From JAFLCM01 sp964510955 (GTDB lineage Bacteria; Planctomycetota; Phycisphaerae; Phycisphaerales; UBA1924), in contig CAZEDW010000004.1 of NCBI GenBank assembly GCA_964510955.1, forward strand, positions 1 through 64,000: a stretch of DNA of 64,000 bases. The letters run 5' to 3'. The translations under genes and the position numbers were made by a program. Under the pieces are notes generated by a model. The model did not search any database and had not been told where the DNA came from. It saw only the letters and a program-made list of their open reading frames with translations. Positions 56,018 through 64,000 of the stretch are shown here, one piece after another (positions within the stretch are counted from its first letter, which is position 1; each line of letters begins with the position of its first letter).

Positions 56018-56986
56018 TCAACCGAAGAGGCGCCGGCGCGCTTCCTCGTAGCGGCACCGAGTGCCCTCGACAACGCCCGGCGGGAGTTGCGGGCCGGGGG
56101 CCTGCTTGTCCCACTCGCCCCGGGCCACAAGGCCGTTCAGGTATTCGCGGAGAAACTGCTTGTCGAAGCTGGGCTGCTCGTGTCCGGGCTTCCAGCCGGC
56201 GGCGTCCCAGTATCGAGACGAGTCGGGGGTGAGAACCTCATCGATCAGCAGCAACTGGTCGGTCGGGTTCCCGCCGGCGTCGAGCTCGAAGCCGAACTCG
56301 AACTTCGTGTCGGCGAGGATCAGGCCGCGCTCGAGCGCGAATGCGTGGGCGGCGTCGTAGATCGCAAGACTGGCCCGGCGGACGCGGTCGACGACATCCC
56401 TTCCCACGCGCTCGCACGCGCGCTCATAGGAGATGTTCTCGTCGTGGACGCCCACGGCCTCCTTGGTAGCGGGAGTGAAAATGGGTTCGGGCAGCCGGTC
56501 GCCGCGCTGCAGCCCGGGGGGGAGCTTGACGGCGCACACGGCGCCGGTTCTTTGGTAGTCCACCCAGCCGGACCCGTCGAGATAACCCCGGACCACGCAC
56601 TCGATCGGGACGACGCGGCAGCGTCGGCAGATCATCGACCGCCCCGCGATCAGCCGCCGGTCGGCCGCGCTGAGGCAGGTCAACAGGTCGGTATCCGTGG
56701 AAAGCAGGTGCGACCGGGCGAGCCCCCTCTCGGCGATGAAGGCGAACCAGCGGGACGCGAGCTCGGTCAGCAGGGCGCCCTTGCCGGGGACGGCGGTCGG
56801 CATCACCACGTCGAACGCCGAAATCCGGTCTGTTGCGACCATGAGCAGCGACGCGCCGGCGGTGGAAAGGGCATCGATGCCAGCGGGCAAGTCGTACAAA
56901 TCCCGAACCTTGCCCTGGCGGCGGTTGGGGAGGGCCAGATGGGTTTCCAGCACGGCTGACATGGCCTTGGCGTCACAGGGGGGCAT
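56018..56986 (-). CDS. purC: phosphoribosylaminoimidazole-succinocarboxamide synthase PurC
   Basis: 322 aa (ATG 56962 is a possible later start). SAICAR synthase marks: RQGKVRDLYDL, LLMVATDRISAFDVVM, VVPIECVVRGYLDGSGW, FEFGFELDAGG and the late block VLTPDSSRYWDAAGW. ATP-dependent step of de novo purine synthesis. Length fits the longer SAICAR synthase type. Confidence 0.94.
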   Translation of the reverse strand: MPPCDAKAMSAVLETHLALPNRRQGKVRDLYDLPAGIDALSTAGASLLMVATDRISAFDVVMPTAVPGKGALLTELASRWFAFIAERGLARSHLLSTDTDLLTCLSAADRRLIAGRSMICRRCRVVPIECVVRGYLDGSGWVDYQRTGAVCAVKLPPGLQRGDRLPEPIFTPATKEAVGVHDENISYERACERVGRDVVDRVRRASLAIYDAAHAFALERGLILADTKFEFGFELDAGGNPTDQLLLIDEVLTPDSSRYWDAAGWKPGHEQPSFDKQFLREYLNGLVARGEWDKQAPGPQLPPGVVEGTRCRYEEARRRLFG

Positions 56987-57008
56987 GGTGCTGATGCAGT
57001 TGGTGGGC

Positions 57009-57014
57009 TAGGCT
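57009..57014 (+). promoter_or_regulatory. -10 hexamer upstream of small ORF and GH10-like gene
   Basis: TAGGCT, 8 nt before ATG 57023. Confidence 0.35.
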
Positions 57015-57022
57015 CGGCGCCG

Positions 57023-57136
57023 ATGAGCGGCGGATTCTACGGGGAGTCTTCTGGTGCCGGTTGGCATGGCAAAGGCTCATTTCCCAACAAATGCCGGATC
57101 CCGGCGGGCGAGGTCCGGCGTCGGCTCGGTTCGTGA
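57023..57136 (+). CDS. possible 37-aa leader peptide
   Basis: MSGGFYGESSGAGWHGKG onward, ending RRRLGS-stop. Supported only by the near-leaderless hexamer and position before the GH10-like gene. It may instead be part of a long untranslated leader. Confidence 0.25.
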   Translation: MSGGFYGESSGAGWHGKGSFPNKCRIPAGEVRRRLGS

Positions 57137-57277
57137 AGTTCGTGGAGAATGGCTGTGAGCTCGGGGTCGCTTGCCAGATTCGCCCAACCCGTCACAATGG
57201 GGCCAGCCTCAACCGAGGTCGCCCGCGGCTCAGCCGTGGGGGCCGCGCCGACCTTCGAGACCCCCACGCCCCGGCTC

Positions 57278-58816
57278 ATGCTGTCGTTCGCCGTTGCCGA
57301 TGCTCCGCAAGCCCCCGCCGCGACGGCGGTTACATCCGCGATCCGCGGGGCGTACCTGATCGGGAAGGAAGACCTCCCGGTGCCGGGGTCGGTGGGCACG
57401 GCCACGGTGGGCGGTGCTGGCGGCGTGGCGGGGCTGTCGTGCCGGAAGTCGTTCGCGGGCTCGGCGGCTCTCAGCGTGCCGGTGGAGTGCGGGCCGCTGG
57501 GGGTGCTGCAGCTCCGGACGTGTCTTCTGCCGGACCGGGAGGCGCCGTATTCGCTGGAGACCGAGCTTGCACGCCGGCGGATCATGCTCCTGCTGAACAA
57601 GATCGAGGAGTGGGGCTGGTCGGACCTCTCGGCGGACGACCCGATCATGCGCGGGCTGGACAAATCGCGCGAACTCTTCACGCAGGCGCTGACGGCGCCG
57701 GCGGGATCAGGGGCCAACGCGGCGCGGGAGAGCCTGCGGACCGCCCTGGTGGCGGGCGAGTTGCTGGCGATGCGCGATGCGCAGCGCCGCCTCATGGCCC
57801 GGCTCGCCGACGATGACCGACCGCAGGTGGGCGTCGCGGTGCACGCGGACCAGTTCGCCGAGCCGCTGCAGAAGGTGGTTTCCGCGACGGCGGACTTTGT
57901 GCATGTTCCCCTCCGGTGGAGCAAGATCGAGCCGGAGGAGGGCCGGTTTGACTTCACCCGCAAGGACCGGTGGGTGGAGTGGGCGGTGCGTCACGCCAAG
58001 CTGCCCGTCAGCGGGGGGCCGGTGATCGACCTCACGCCGCGGGGGTGCCCGGAATGGCTGCACGTCTGGAACCACGACTACGAATCGTTGCGAGAGTTCG
58101 CGTACGAGCACGCCAAGCGGGTGGTGACGCGGTACCGGAGGACCGTGTCGAGATGGGTGATCGCCGGCGGGCTGAACGTGAACCACGGGTTCACGCTGAC
58201 GGTCGAGCAGATGGTGGACCTGACGCGCGTGGCGGTGATGACCGTCCGCAAGCTGCACCCGGCGGCGCCGGTCTTTGTCGAGATCAGTGAGCCGTTCGGC
58301 GAGCACGCGTTCAGCAACACCCAGAGCGTGGCGCCGCTGCTGTTCGCGGAACTGGTGCTGGGATCGGGTGTCCAGGTCGACGGGTTTGCCCTGCGGGTTC
58401 AGATGGGCGAGCAGCGTTCCTCGAATGGCGGCCGATGGGCCCGCGACATGCTCGAGTTGAGCGCCATGCTGGACACGTACGCGGAGTTTGAGAAGCCGCT
58501 GCACGTCTCGGCCATCGGTTGCCCGAGCGGGCCCGCCAACGGGACCGCCGACGGCGGCTCCGCCGGATTCTGGCGGGCCGCCTGGAGCCCGGAATCTCAG
58601 GTGAGCTGGATGGAGCACGCCCTGCTCGTCGCCCTCAGCAAGCCCCAGGTCAAGAGCGTGTGCTGGCAGCAGCTGTTCGATACCCCCGACGGTCCGGATA
58701 TGCCTTTGGGGGGGTTGGTGACCGTGGACGGGCGGGCCAAGCCCGCCTTGAAGCGGCTCGGCGAGATCACCGCCGGGCTCCGAGCCAAGAAACCGGTTAT
58801 TCCCAGGTCGCCGTGA
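57278..58816 (+). CDS. GH10-like protein, catalytically degenerate
   Basis: 512 aa from ATG 57278, the start in keeping with relatives in planctomycetes; the frame is open to 57149. The N-terminal ~170 residues resemble a carbohydrate-binding region. The barrel-like part has VPLRWSKIEPEEGRFDF, GPVIDLTPRGCPEWLHVW and SVCWQQLFDTPDGPDMPLGG, which recall GH10 xylanases. The acid/base position reads WVIAGGLNVN rather than the usual WDVVNE, and the nucleophile strand LHVSAIG lacks Glu. The fold is likely GH10-type, but xylanase activity is doubtful. Confidence 0.7.
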   Translation: MLSFAVADAPQAPAATAVTSAIRGAYLIGKEDLPVPGSVGTATVGGAGGVAGLSCRKSFAGSAALSVPVECGPLGVLQLRTCLLPDREAPYSLETELARRRIMLLLNKIEEWGWSDLSADDPIMRGLDKSRELFTQALTAPAGSGANAARESLRTALVAGELLAMRDAQRRLMARLADDDRPQVGVAVHADQFAEPLQKVVSATADFVHVPLRWSKIEPEEGRFDFTRKDRWVEWAVRHAKLPVSGGPVIDLTPRGCPEWLHVWNHDYESLREFAYEHAKRVVTRYRRTVSRWVIAGGLNVNHGFTLTVEQMVDLTRVAVMTVRKLHPAAPVFVEISEPFGEHAFSNTQSVAPLLFAELVLGSGVQVDGFALRVQMGEQRSSNGGRWARDMLELSAMLDTYAEFEKPLHVSAIGCPSGPANGTADGGSAGFWRAAWSPESQVSWMEHALLVALSKPQVKSVCWQQLFDTPDGPDMPLGGLVTVDGRAKPALKRLGEITAGLRAKKPVIPRSP

Positions 58817-58888
58817 ACCCGATGCCGGGGCCCGGCGCTTCACCCTGGCGAGCCGGAACCCGCACCCGCTTGGGCGATGGGGCGTACA

Positions 58889-58894
58889 TAGGAT
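58889..58894 (+). promoter_or_regulatory. -10 hexamer of coiled-coil protein gene
   Basis: TAGGAT, 63 nt before ATG 58958; the leader holds GGAG near the start. Confidence 0.35.
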
Positions 58895-58957
58895 TGGTTG
58901 CTGGGCGGTCCGCCGAGAATCTCATCCGGTGTTTCTGAGCTTCATTGGAGCCTTCCC

Positions 58958-60748
58958 ATGAGCGAGATCGACAGGGTGCTCACCCGTGCCGCGTGGCGGA
59001 TCGCGCTGGATTCGCTGGGTCGGCGGCTGGTGGTGTGCCTGACGGCGGCGGCCGGGGCCATGCTGGCGATGCGGCTCGCCGAGAGAGTGTTCGCGTTCAT
59101 CATCGATTGGAAGTGGGCGTGGGTGGCAGCGTTGGCCATGGCGGCGGCGGCCGCGGCGCTGTGGACCTTCCTGGCCCGTCCCTCGCGCCTGGTGGTGGCC
59201 CGGATGGTCGACGCCGGGGCCCAGCTCCGCGAGACGCTCTCAACCGCGCTGTGCGTTCGGGGGCAGGACGACCCGTGGTCGGCGGCGGCGGTTGAACTCG
59301 CCGGCGGCGTGGCGCGCCGCGTGGTGGTGCGCGACGCGGTCCGGATCACGGTGCCGCGGACGTGGTGGGTTCCGCCGGCGCTGGCGGTGGCGTTTCTTCT
59401 CGCGGGTTACATCCCGCAGGGCGACGTGCTGAGCCTCTTGTCCAAGCGGACCCGCGTCGAGCAGCAGCGGGCGGAGATCATCAACGCCAAGGCGGAGATC
59501 AAGGCGCAGGAAGACAAGCTGAACGAGCTGCTGTCGAAGGTGGACAAGAAGCTCGCCGAAGAACCCAAGACCGAAGACCCCAAGGGCCCCGACAAACCGG
59601 ACGACGCGACGCAGCCGCAGTCGGCCGATGACCTCAAGCGCGATCAGATCAAGAAGCTGACCACGCTGGACGACCGCCTGAACGAGCTGCGCGAGAACGA
59701 TCAGGCCAAGGCGATGGAGGAGATGAAGAGCCGCCTGGAGGGTCTGCGCCAGCCCAGCGGCGGGCCGGAAGAGCTCCAGTCCATGGCCCAGGCGCTGCAG
59801 AAGGGCGACATCAAGCAGGCCAACGCCGAGATGTCCAAGCTGATGGCCAAGGCGGCGGGGAACCAGCTCACCGACGAGCAGAAGAAGCAGCTTGCCAAGG
59901 CCCTCGAGCAGATGGCCAAGCAGATGGAGCAGCTTTCGAAGGACCAGAAGGAGCTGGAGCGGAAGCTCGCCGAGGCGGGCCTGGACCCGAAGCTGGCGAT
60001 GGACCCCGATGCGCTCAAGAAGGCGCTGGAGAGTGCGCAGAACCTGTCGCCGGATCAGAAGAAGCAGATGCAGCAGCAGGCGCAGGCCAACAAGGGCGCC
60101 GGCAAGCAGATGAGCGGGCTGGCGCAGGCGATGCAGAAGGCGGCGCAGGGGGCGCAGGGGTCCAAGCCCGGCGCTTCGATGGGCGACATGGGCGACCAGC
60201 TCTCGCAGATGGAGATGGCCGAGGAGGCGCTGAAGAACATGCAGTCGGCGTCGGACGCCGTGAAGCAGCAGCTCGCGCAGTTGGGGCAGTCGATGTGCCA
60301 GGGCGGGAACGGGTCGAAGTTGTCGCAGAATCCCGGCCAGTCGAACTCGTGGAAGAACGGTCCGCGCAAGGGGCCGGGCCGGGCCAACGGCGGCTCGGGG
60401 CGAGCGGTCGAGGCGGAGTTCAATCTCGACAAGCAGAAGGTCAAGGGCCCCAACCAGGGCGGCCCGATCATCGGCACCCAGGTGCTCGAGGGCGGCGAGC
60501 AGGTCAAGGGCGAAGCCAAGCAGCAGTTCACCGAGGCGGTGGACGCGGGCAGCAAGGCGGCCGCCGAGGCCATTGAGAACAAGCAGGTGCCGCGCGAGTA
60601 TCAGGACGCGGTGAAGAACTACTTCGGGCGGCTGGAAAAGAAGGCCAAGCCCTCGGCGACGCCGACGCCCGCTCCATCGGCGACCGCCCCCGCTCCAGCC
60701 CCAGCCCCGGCCAGCGACGCCAAAAGCCCGGCTCCCAACCCCAAGTAA
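58958..60748 (+). CDS. long coiled-coil membrane protein, planctomycete type
   Basis: 596 aa. Three hydrophobic segments (~22-42, ~50-70, ~138-155), then a long charged coiled coil (~165-480) rich in Lys/Glu/Gln/Ala with LTTLDDRLNELRENDQAKAM and ALEQMAKQMEQLSKDQKELE. The low-complexity C-terminus is Pro/Ala-rich (ATPTPAPSATAPAPAPAPAS). Such proteins occur beside MoxR/BatA-type genes in planctomycetes, though none is present here. Role unknown, perhaps envelope organisation. Confidence 0.75.
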   Translation: MSEIDRVLTRAAWRIALDSLGRRLVVCLTAAAGAMLAMRLAERVFAFIIDWKWAWVAALAMAAAAAALWTFLARPSRLVVARMVDAGAQLRETLSTALCVRGQDDPWSAAAVELAGGVARRVVVRDAVRITVPRTWWVPPALAVAFLLAGYIPQGDVLSLLSKRTRVEQQRAEIINAKAEIKAQEDKLNELLSKVDKKLAEEPKTEDPKGPDKPDDATQPQSADDLKRDQIKKLTTLDDRLNELRENDQAKAMEEMKSRLEGLRQPSGGPEELQSMAQALQKGDIKQANAEMSKLMAKAAGNQLTDEQKKQLAKALEQMAKQMEQLSKDQKELERKLAEAGLDPKLAMDPDALKKALESAQNLSPDQKKQMQQQAQANKGAGKQMSGLAQAMQKAAQGAQGSKPGASMGDMGDQLSQMEMAEEALKNMQSASDAVKQQLAQLGQSMCQGGNGSKLSQNPGQSNSWKNGPRKGPGRANGGSGRAVEAEFNLDKQKVKGPNQGGPIIGTQVLEGGEQVKGEAKQQFTEAVDAGSKAAAEAIENKQVPREYQDAVKNYFGRLEKKAKPSATPTPAPSATAPAPAPAPASDAKSPAPNPK

Positions 60749-60792
60749 GCGTCGAAGTGCACGCGGCCCCGAGCCACCACCGCCCTGCGCCC

Positions 60793-61905
60793 ATGAGCGC
60801 CCGGATGCCCGACATCTCCCGCCGGCGTGCACTGTTTTCCATGACCTCCGCGCTCGCCGGCGCAGGCTTGGCCTTTTGTGCTCGTCACCGCCCTGATCCT
60901 GCAGACTCCGTCGTGGTGTACACCAGCGCCGACGACGTGATCGCCCGCCCCCTCCTCGCTGTGTTTGAGCGCCAGACCGGCCTGACCGTCCGCATGAAGG
61001 GCGACACGGAGGCAACCAAGACCACCGGCCTGGTCGAACGGCTCCGCGCCGAGCATCGATCCGGCCGCGCCGGGGCGGACGTTTTCTGGTCGAGCGAGCC
61101 GTTCCTCACCGCGATGCTGGCCGCCGAGGGCGTCCTGGCGGTGCTCCCACAAGACCTGCTGCCGCTGGCGGAGCCGCCTCCGAGCGGGGCGGCAACGGTT
61201 CAGGTCGACGCGCCATCCCGCTGGATCGGCTTCGCCCGGCGCGCCCGTATGGTCGTGTACCACACACGCCGCTTCGCTTCCGCCAACGACCCGGCGCTGA
61301 TGAACATCATGTCAGACCAGTTCTGTGCCGCCGCGCCGGCAATCGCGCGCCCGCAGTTCGGGACGACCCGCGGGCACTTTGCCGCGATCCTCGCGTGGGC
61401 GGGTGAAGACGAGTTCAGCCGCTGGCTGCGCCGGCTGAAGAAAGGCGGCGCCCGGATGGTCGATGGCAACTCGGCGGTGGTCCGTGCCGTGGCACAGGGC
61501 GAGTGCTCGCTGGGCCTTACCGACACCGATGACGTGTGGAGCGGGCAGCGCGAGGGGTGGCCCGTGGCGGGGCGGGCGGTGTGCCACGGGCCGACCGATG
61601 CTCACCCCGAGCGCTGGGGACCGATGTACCTGCCCAATACCGCCGGCGTTGTCGCGGGCGGAGCGAACCCCGTCGGCGCGGCGCTCCTGGTGCGGTTCCT
61701 GGTGTCCGAACAGTCCGAGCGATGGTTGATGGAGTCGGAATCTCACAACATGCCCGTCCGCCCCGCGCTGATGGACCAGATGCGCCGCGACCTGGCGCCG
61801 TTTGTGGTCGAGGGCGCCGCCGACTCGGCAGGCGGCCCCTCGATGCGCGAAGTGATGGGGGCCATGGCACGCTCACAGGCCATCGTCGCCGCGGAGCTGG
61901 GCTGA
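60793..61905 (+). CDS. ABC transporter substrate-binding protein, iron(III) type
   Basis: 370 aa from ATG 60793. Tat-like signal SRRRALFSMTSALAGAGLA (~9-27). Periplasmic-binding fold of the FbpA/AfuA kind: VVVYTSADDVIARPLLAVFE, GADVFWSSEPF, YLPNTAGVVAGGANP. The last residues meet the permease ATG in a TGATG junction (1-nt overlap), so the two are translationally coupled. Iron is the most likely ligand by family. Confidence 0.85.
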   Translation: MSARMPDISRRRALFSMTSALAGAGLAFCARHRPDPADSVVVYTSADDVIARPLLAVFERQTGLTVRMKGDTEATKTTGLVERLRAEHRSGRAGADVFWSSEPFLTAMLAAEGVLAVLPQDLLPLAEPPPSGAATVQVDAPSRWIGFARRARMVVYHTRRFASANDPALMNIMSDQFCAAAPAIARPQFGTTRGHFAAILAWAGEDEFSRWLRRLKKGGARMVDGNSAVVRAVAQGECSLGLTDTDDVWSGQREGWPVAGRAVCHGPTDAHPERWGPMYLPNTAGVVAGGANPVGAALLVRFLVSEQSERWLMESESHNMPVRPALMDQMRRDLAPFVVEGAADSAGGPSMREVMGAMARSQAIVAAELG

Positions 61906-64000
61906 TGTCGTCTCGGCGTGAGGGCGCGACGGCGCCGCTGATTTCCTACGCCGCGCTGGGCGTTGCTTTGGGCTGCACCGGGCTGGTTGTCGCGGGCGCG
62001 GCGGTCGCGGCCGCCCGCGGTTCTCCGTTCACGGCTCCGGCGTTCCCCCCCGGCGCGCCGTCGGGCCCGGGCCCCGGTGGGACCGGCGTTTGGGCCATTG
62101 GCGCCCGCACACTTGGTGTCTGCGTGGTTGTCGGCGTGCTGGCCACGATCCTCGCGCTGCCCGCCGCCTGGGCCGCGCGGACCCGCCCACGGATGATCGC
62201 CCTGAGCGCCCTGGCCCCGCTGCTGCTGCCGCAGTACCTCGTGTACGCGTCGTGGGGCTTGCTCCGCGCCCCGGGCACGAGCCTCGGCGACTGGCTCGAG
62301 CGCCTCGGACCCGGGGCGTGGTGGGAGGTCATCCGGTGGGCCCAGGCGCTCGGTGGACTGGTGCTCTGGGCGTGGCCCCTGGCCCTGCTGGTGCTCGCGC
62401 CGGCGGCGGCCGGCGTGGATGCATCCACACTCGATGCCCTGCGGCTCAGCGGCGCGGGGCCCATCCGCACGCCTCTTGTGCTGATATCTTCGCTCACCCG
62501 TGCGATCCTCGGGGCGGCTTGCGTCGTATCGCTCGTCATGCTCGGCAGCGCGGTGCCTCTCCATGTCGCGCAGATCGACACGTGGGCCATCTCCGTCTGG
62601 CGACAGCTGCAGGAAACCGGCGGCTCGCCCGGCGCCTGGCGCGCCGCGTTGCCCCTGATGTTCTGCACCCTGTCGGCGGGTCTGCTGCTGGCATGGTTCA
62701 TCACACGCGAGCGCCCCGATGGCGGAACAGAGGCCGCCGAGCCGCGGGAGCCCGGCTCGCGGCGGACCGCCGCCCTGGCGATGCTCGTCTGGTGCGTCGC
62801 CGTGGTCGTGCCCGCGATTATCCTGGCGCTGCACCTCAAGCAAGCCTCGTCGCTGCGCCGGTTCTGGCAGGAGTCCGGCGGGTCCGTGTGGGTTTCGACG
62901 CAGGTTGCCCTCGCGGTGGGGTTCAGCGGCGTGCTGATCGCGGCCGCGACGTGTGTTGGCGCCGGCGCACCGGATCGCTCGGGTCCGCGCCGCGCGGCCC
63001 GCTGGACGCTCGCGCTCTGGCTGGCCGGCGCGCTGGCCCCCGGGGTTCTCATCGGTTCGTGCCTGTCGGCCCTCGGCGCGGCGTCCGCCCGCCTCGGGTT
63101 CATCACCGATACCTACGCCGGCGTGGTGATCGCCCACATCGTCCGGTTCGGAGCGGTCGCGGCGCTGGCTGGATGGTGGGCGGGGCGCGTCGAGCCGGGC
63201 GAACTCCGCGACGCCCGCCTGCTCGCCGGCGCCGGGCTGGCCCCGTGGTGGGCCGCTCTGGGGCGCCCGCGAGCCGGGTTGTTCCTGTCGTCGGGGCTGG
63301 TGATGCTGGCCCTGAGCTTTCACGACATCGAGGCCGCGGTGGTAGTCTCTCCGCCTTCGGAGGCCACCCTCAGCCAGCACATGCTCAGCCTGCTGCACTA
63401 TCTCCGGGACGAGCAGCTCACCGCCGGGACGCTCTGGTTGCTCCTGATCGGGATCGCGATCACCCTGCTCGCGGGGCTTGCGTGGCTCCGGCCGCGCGCC
63501 CTGATCCGGGGCGGAGCGGCGCTGATGCTGCTGATGGCGGCGATGAGTCTGATCGGCTGCCGTGAGGCCGCGGGTCAGGCCGGCGACGCCGCCGCAGCGC
63601 CCTTGCCCGACGCCCGGGTCATCGGTGAGCCCGGGCGCGCCCCCGGCCAGTTCGTCAAGCCGCGGGCCATCGACACCGACGGCGAGAACATCTGCGTCGT
63701 GGACATGACCGGTCGATGCCAGATCATCGCGTCCGACGGCAGGCCTGTCTGCTGGTGGACCATGCCGGCGCTGGACCGCGGCAAGCCGACGGGGATTTCG
63801 TTCGTTGAACCGGCGACGCGCGGCGGCTCGTCCGCACCGGTCTGGTTCGTGGCTGATTCGCACGAGCACCGGGTCGCCGCGTACCCGCCGCCATTGACTC
63901 CCGGCAGCGACAACCCGATCGCGTTGCAGTGGGGAGGTTACGGGCCCGAGCCCGGCCACTTCACGTTCCCATCCGATGTGCTCGCGGTTGAAGGAACATC
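61905..64000 (+). CDS. ABC permease fused to propeller-like domain (partial)
   Basis: Open to the end of the window, 698 codons seen. Residues ~10-525 are a two-module ABC permease (about 12 helices; IRTPLVLISSLTRAILGAACV carries the EAA-like loop). The same frame then continues without a stop through WLRPRALIRGGAALMLLMAAMSLIGC (split here for reading as WLRPRALIRGGA, ALMLLMAAMSLIGC), a lipobox-like segment ending at Cys552. Beyond it are VIGEPGRAPGQFVKPRAIDT and similar NHL/beta-propeller strands. Topology would place the propeller outside the membrane. The ATPase gene should lie further right. Confidence 0.7.
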   Translation, partial: MSSRREGATAPLISYAALGVALGCTGLVVAGAAVAAARGSPFTAPAFPPGAPSGPGPGGTGVWAIGARTLGVCVVVGVLATILALPAAWAARTRPRMIALSALAPLLLPQYLVYASWGLLRAPGTSLGDWLERLGPGAWWEVIRWAQALGGLVLWAWPLALLVLAPAAAGVDASTLDALRLSGAGPIRTPLVLISSLTRAILGAACVVSLVMLGSAVPLHVAQIDTWAISVWRQLQETGGSPGAWRAALPLMFCTLSAGLLLAWFITRERPDGGTEAAEPREPGSRRTAALAMLVWCVAVVVPAIILALHLKQASSLRRFWQESGGSVWVSTQVALAVGFSGVLIAAATCVGAGAPDRSGPRRAARWTLALWLAGALAPGVLIGSCLSALGAASARLGFITDTYAGVVIAHIVRFGAVAALAGWWAGRVEPGELRDARLLAGAGLAPWWAALGRPRAGLFLSSGLVMLALSFHDIEAAVVVSPPSEATLSQHMLSLLHYLRDEQLTAGTLWLLLIGIAITLLAGLAWLRPRALIRGGAALMLLMAAMSLIGCREAAGQAGDAAAAPLPDARVIGEPGRAPGQFVKPRAIDTDGENICVVDMTGRCQIIASDGRPVCWWTMPALDRGKPTGISFVEPATRGGSSAPVWFVADSHEHRVAAYPPPLTPGSDNPIALQWGGYGPEPGHFTFPSDVLAVEGT

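Overview
The window is very GC-rich and gene-dense and most likely comes from a planctomycete of the class Phycisphaerae. Three things point there: two secreted proteins end in the dockerin-like EF-hand pair common in that group, the respiratory locus is an alternative complex III plus caa3 oxidase supercluster, and the degenerate GH10-like protein and long coiled-coil membrane protein resemble planctomycete families. This placement is inferred from gene content; no rRNA or tRNA gene was seen. || Layout. 1-2420 is the end of an integrated element: a ParB-methyltransferase and two paralogous small proteins with strong Shine-Dalgarno sites. It interrupts comM/yifB exactly before the Walker A codons, and the 5' half of comM survives at 2418-3176. 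3186-8328 (minus strand) holds a methyltransferase, an aldehyde dehydrogenase, an unknown protein, a LamG-dockerin protein and rsmG. 8385-16075 (plus) holds a divergent RNase HII-like protein, an SGNH-dockerin protein, a beta-lactamase-fold/rhodanese plus TauE sulfur module, an MFS transporter and a CPBP protease. || 16103-33354 is the respiratory region: heme A synthase on the minus strand, then divergently actABCDEF, a small membrane protein, a Sco copper chaperone, ctaCDEF and an unknown double-anchored membrane protein. Many junctions overlap by 4 nt, so the locus looks like one long transcript from a recognisable promoter at 17510-17538. Electrons would pass from quinol through ActB/ActC to the ActA and ActE hemes, then to the cytochrome c domain and CuA of CtaC, then to CtaD. 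|| 33634-48725 is mainly DNA metabolism: dnaE, dprA, a family 4-like uracil-DNA glycosylase and the DEXH helicase-PdeM pair, mixed with an MFS transporter, an acetyltransferase and a TPR-sulfotransferase. 48791-64000 holds a TMTC-like protein, an acyl carrier protein with a dehydratase, a toxin-antitoxin pair whose toxin has an amber stop, PPi-dependent phosphofructokinase, a LuxR-type regulator, purC, the GH10-like protein, a coiled-coil membrane protein and an iron-type ABC importer whose permease is fused to a propeller-like domain and runs off the window. || Two genome-wide themes stand out. About a dozen host genes start with ATG or GTG 5-7 nt after a TANNNT -10 hexamer, the signature of leaderless mRNAs, and this corrected several start codons. 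Several short repeat families (covarying hairpins, 32-bp arrays of four 8-bp units, 7-bp arrays and a three-stem palindrome) lie between genes and also inside coding sequences.
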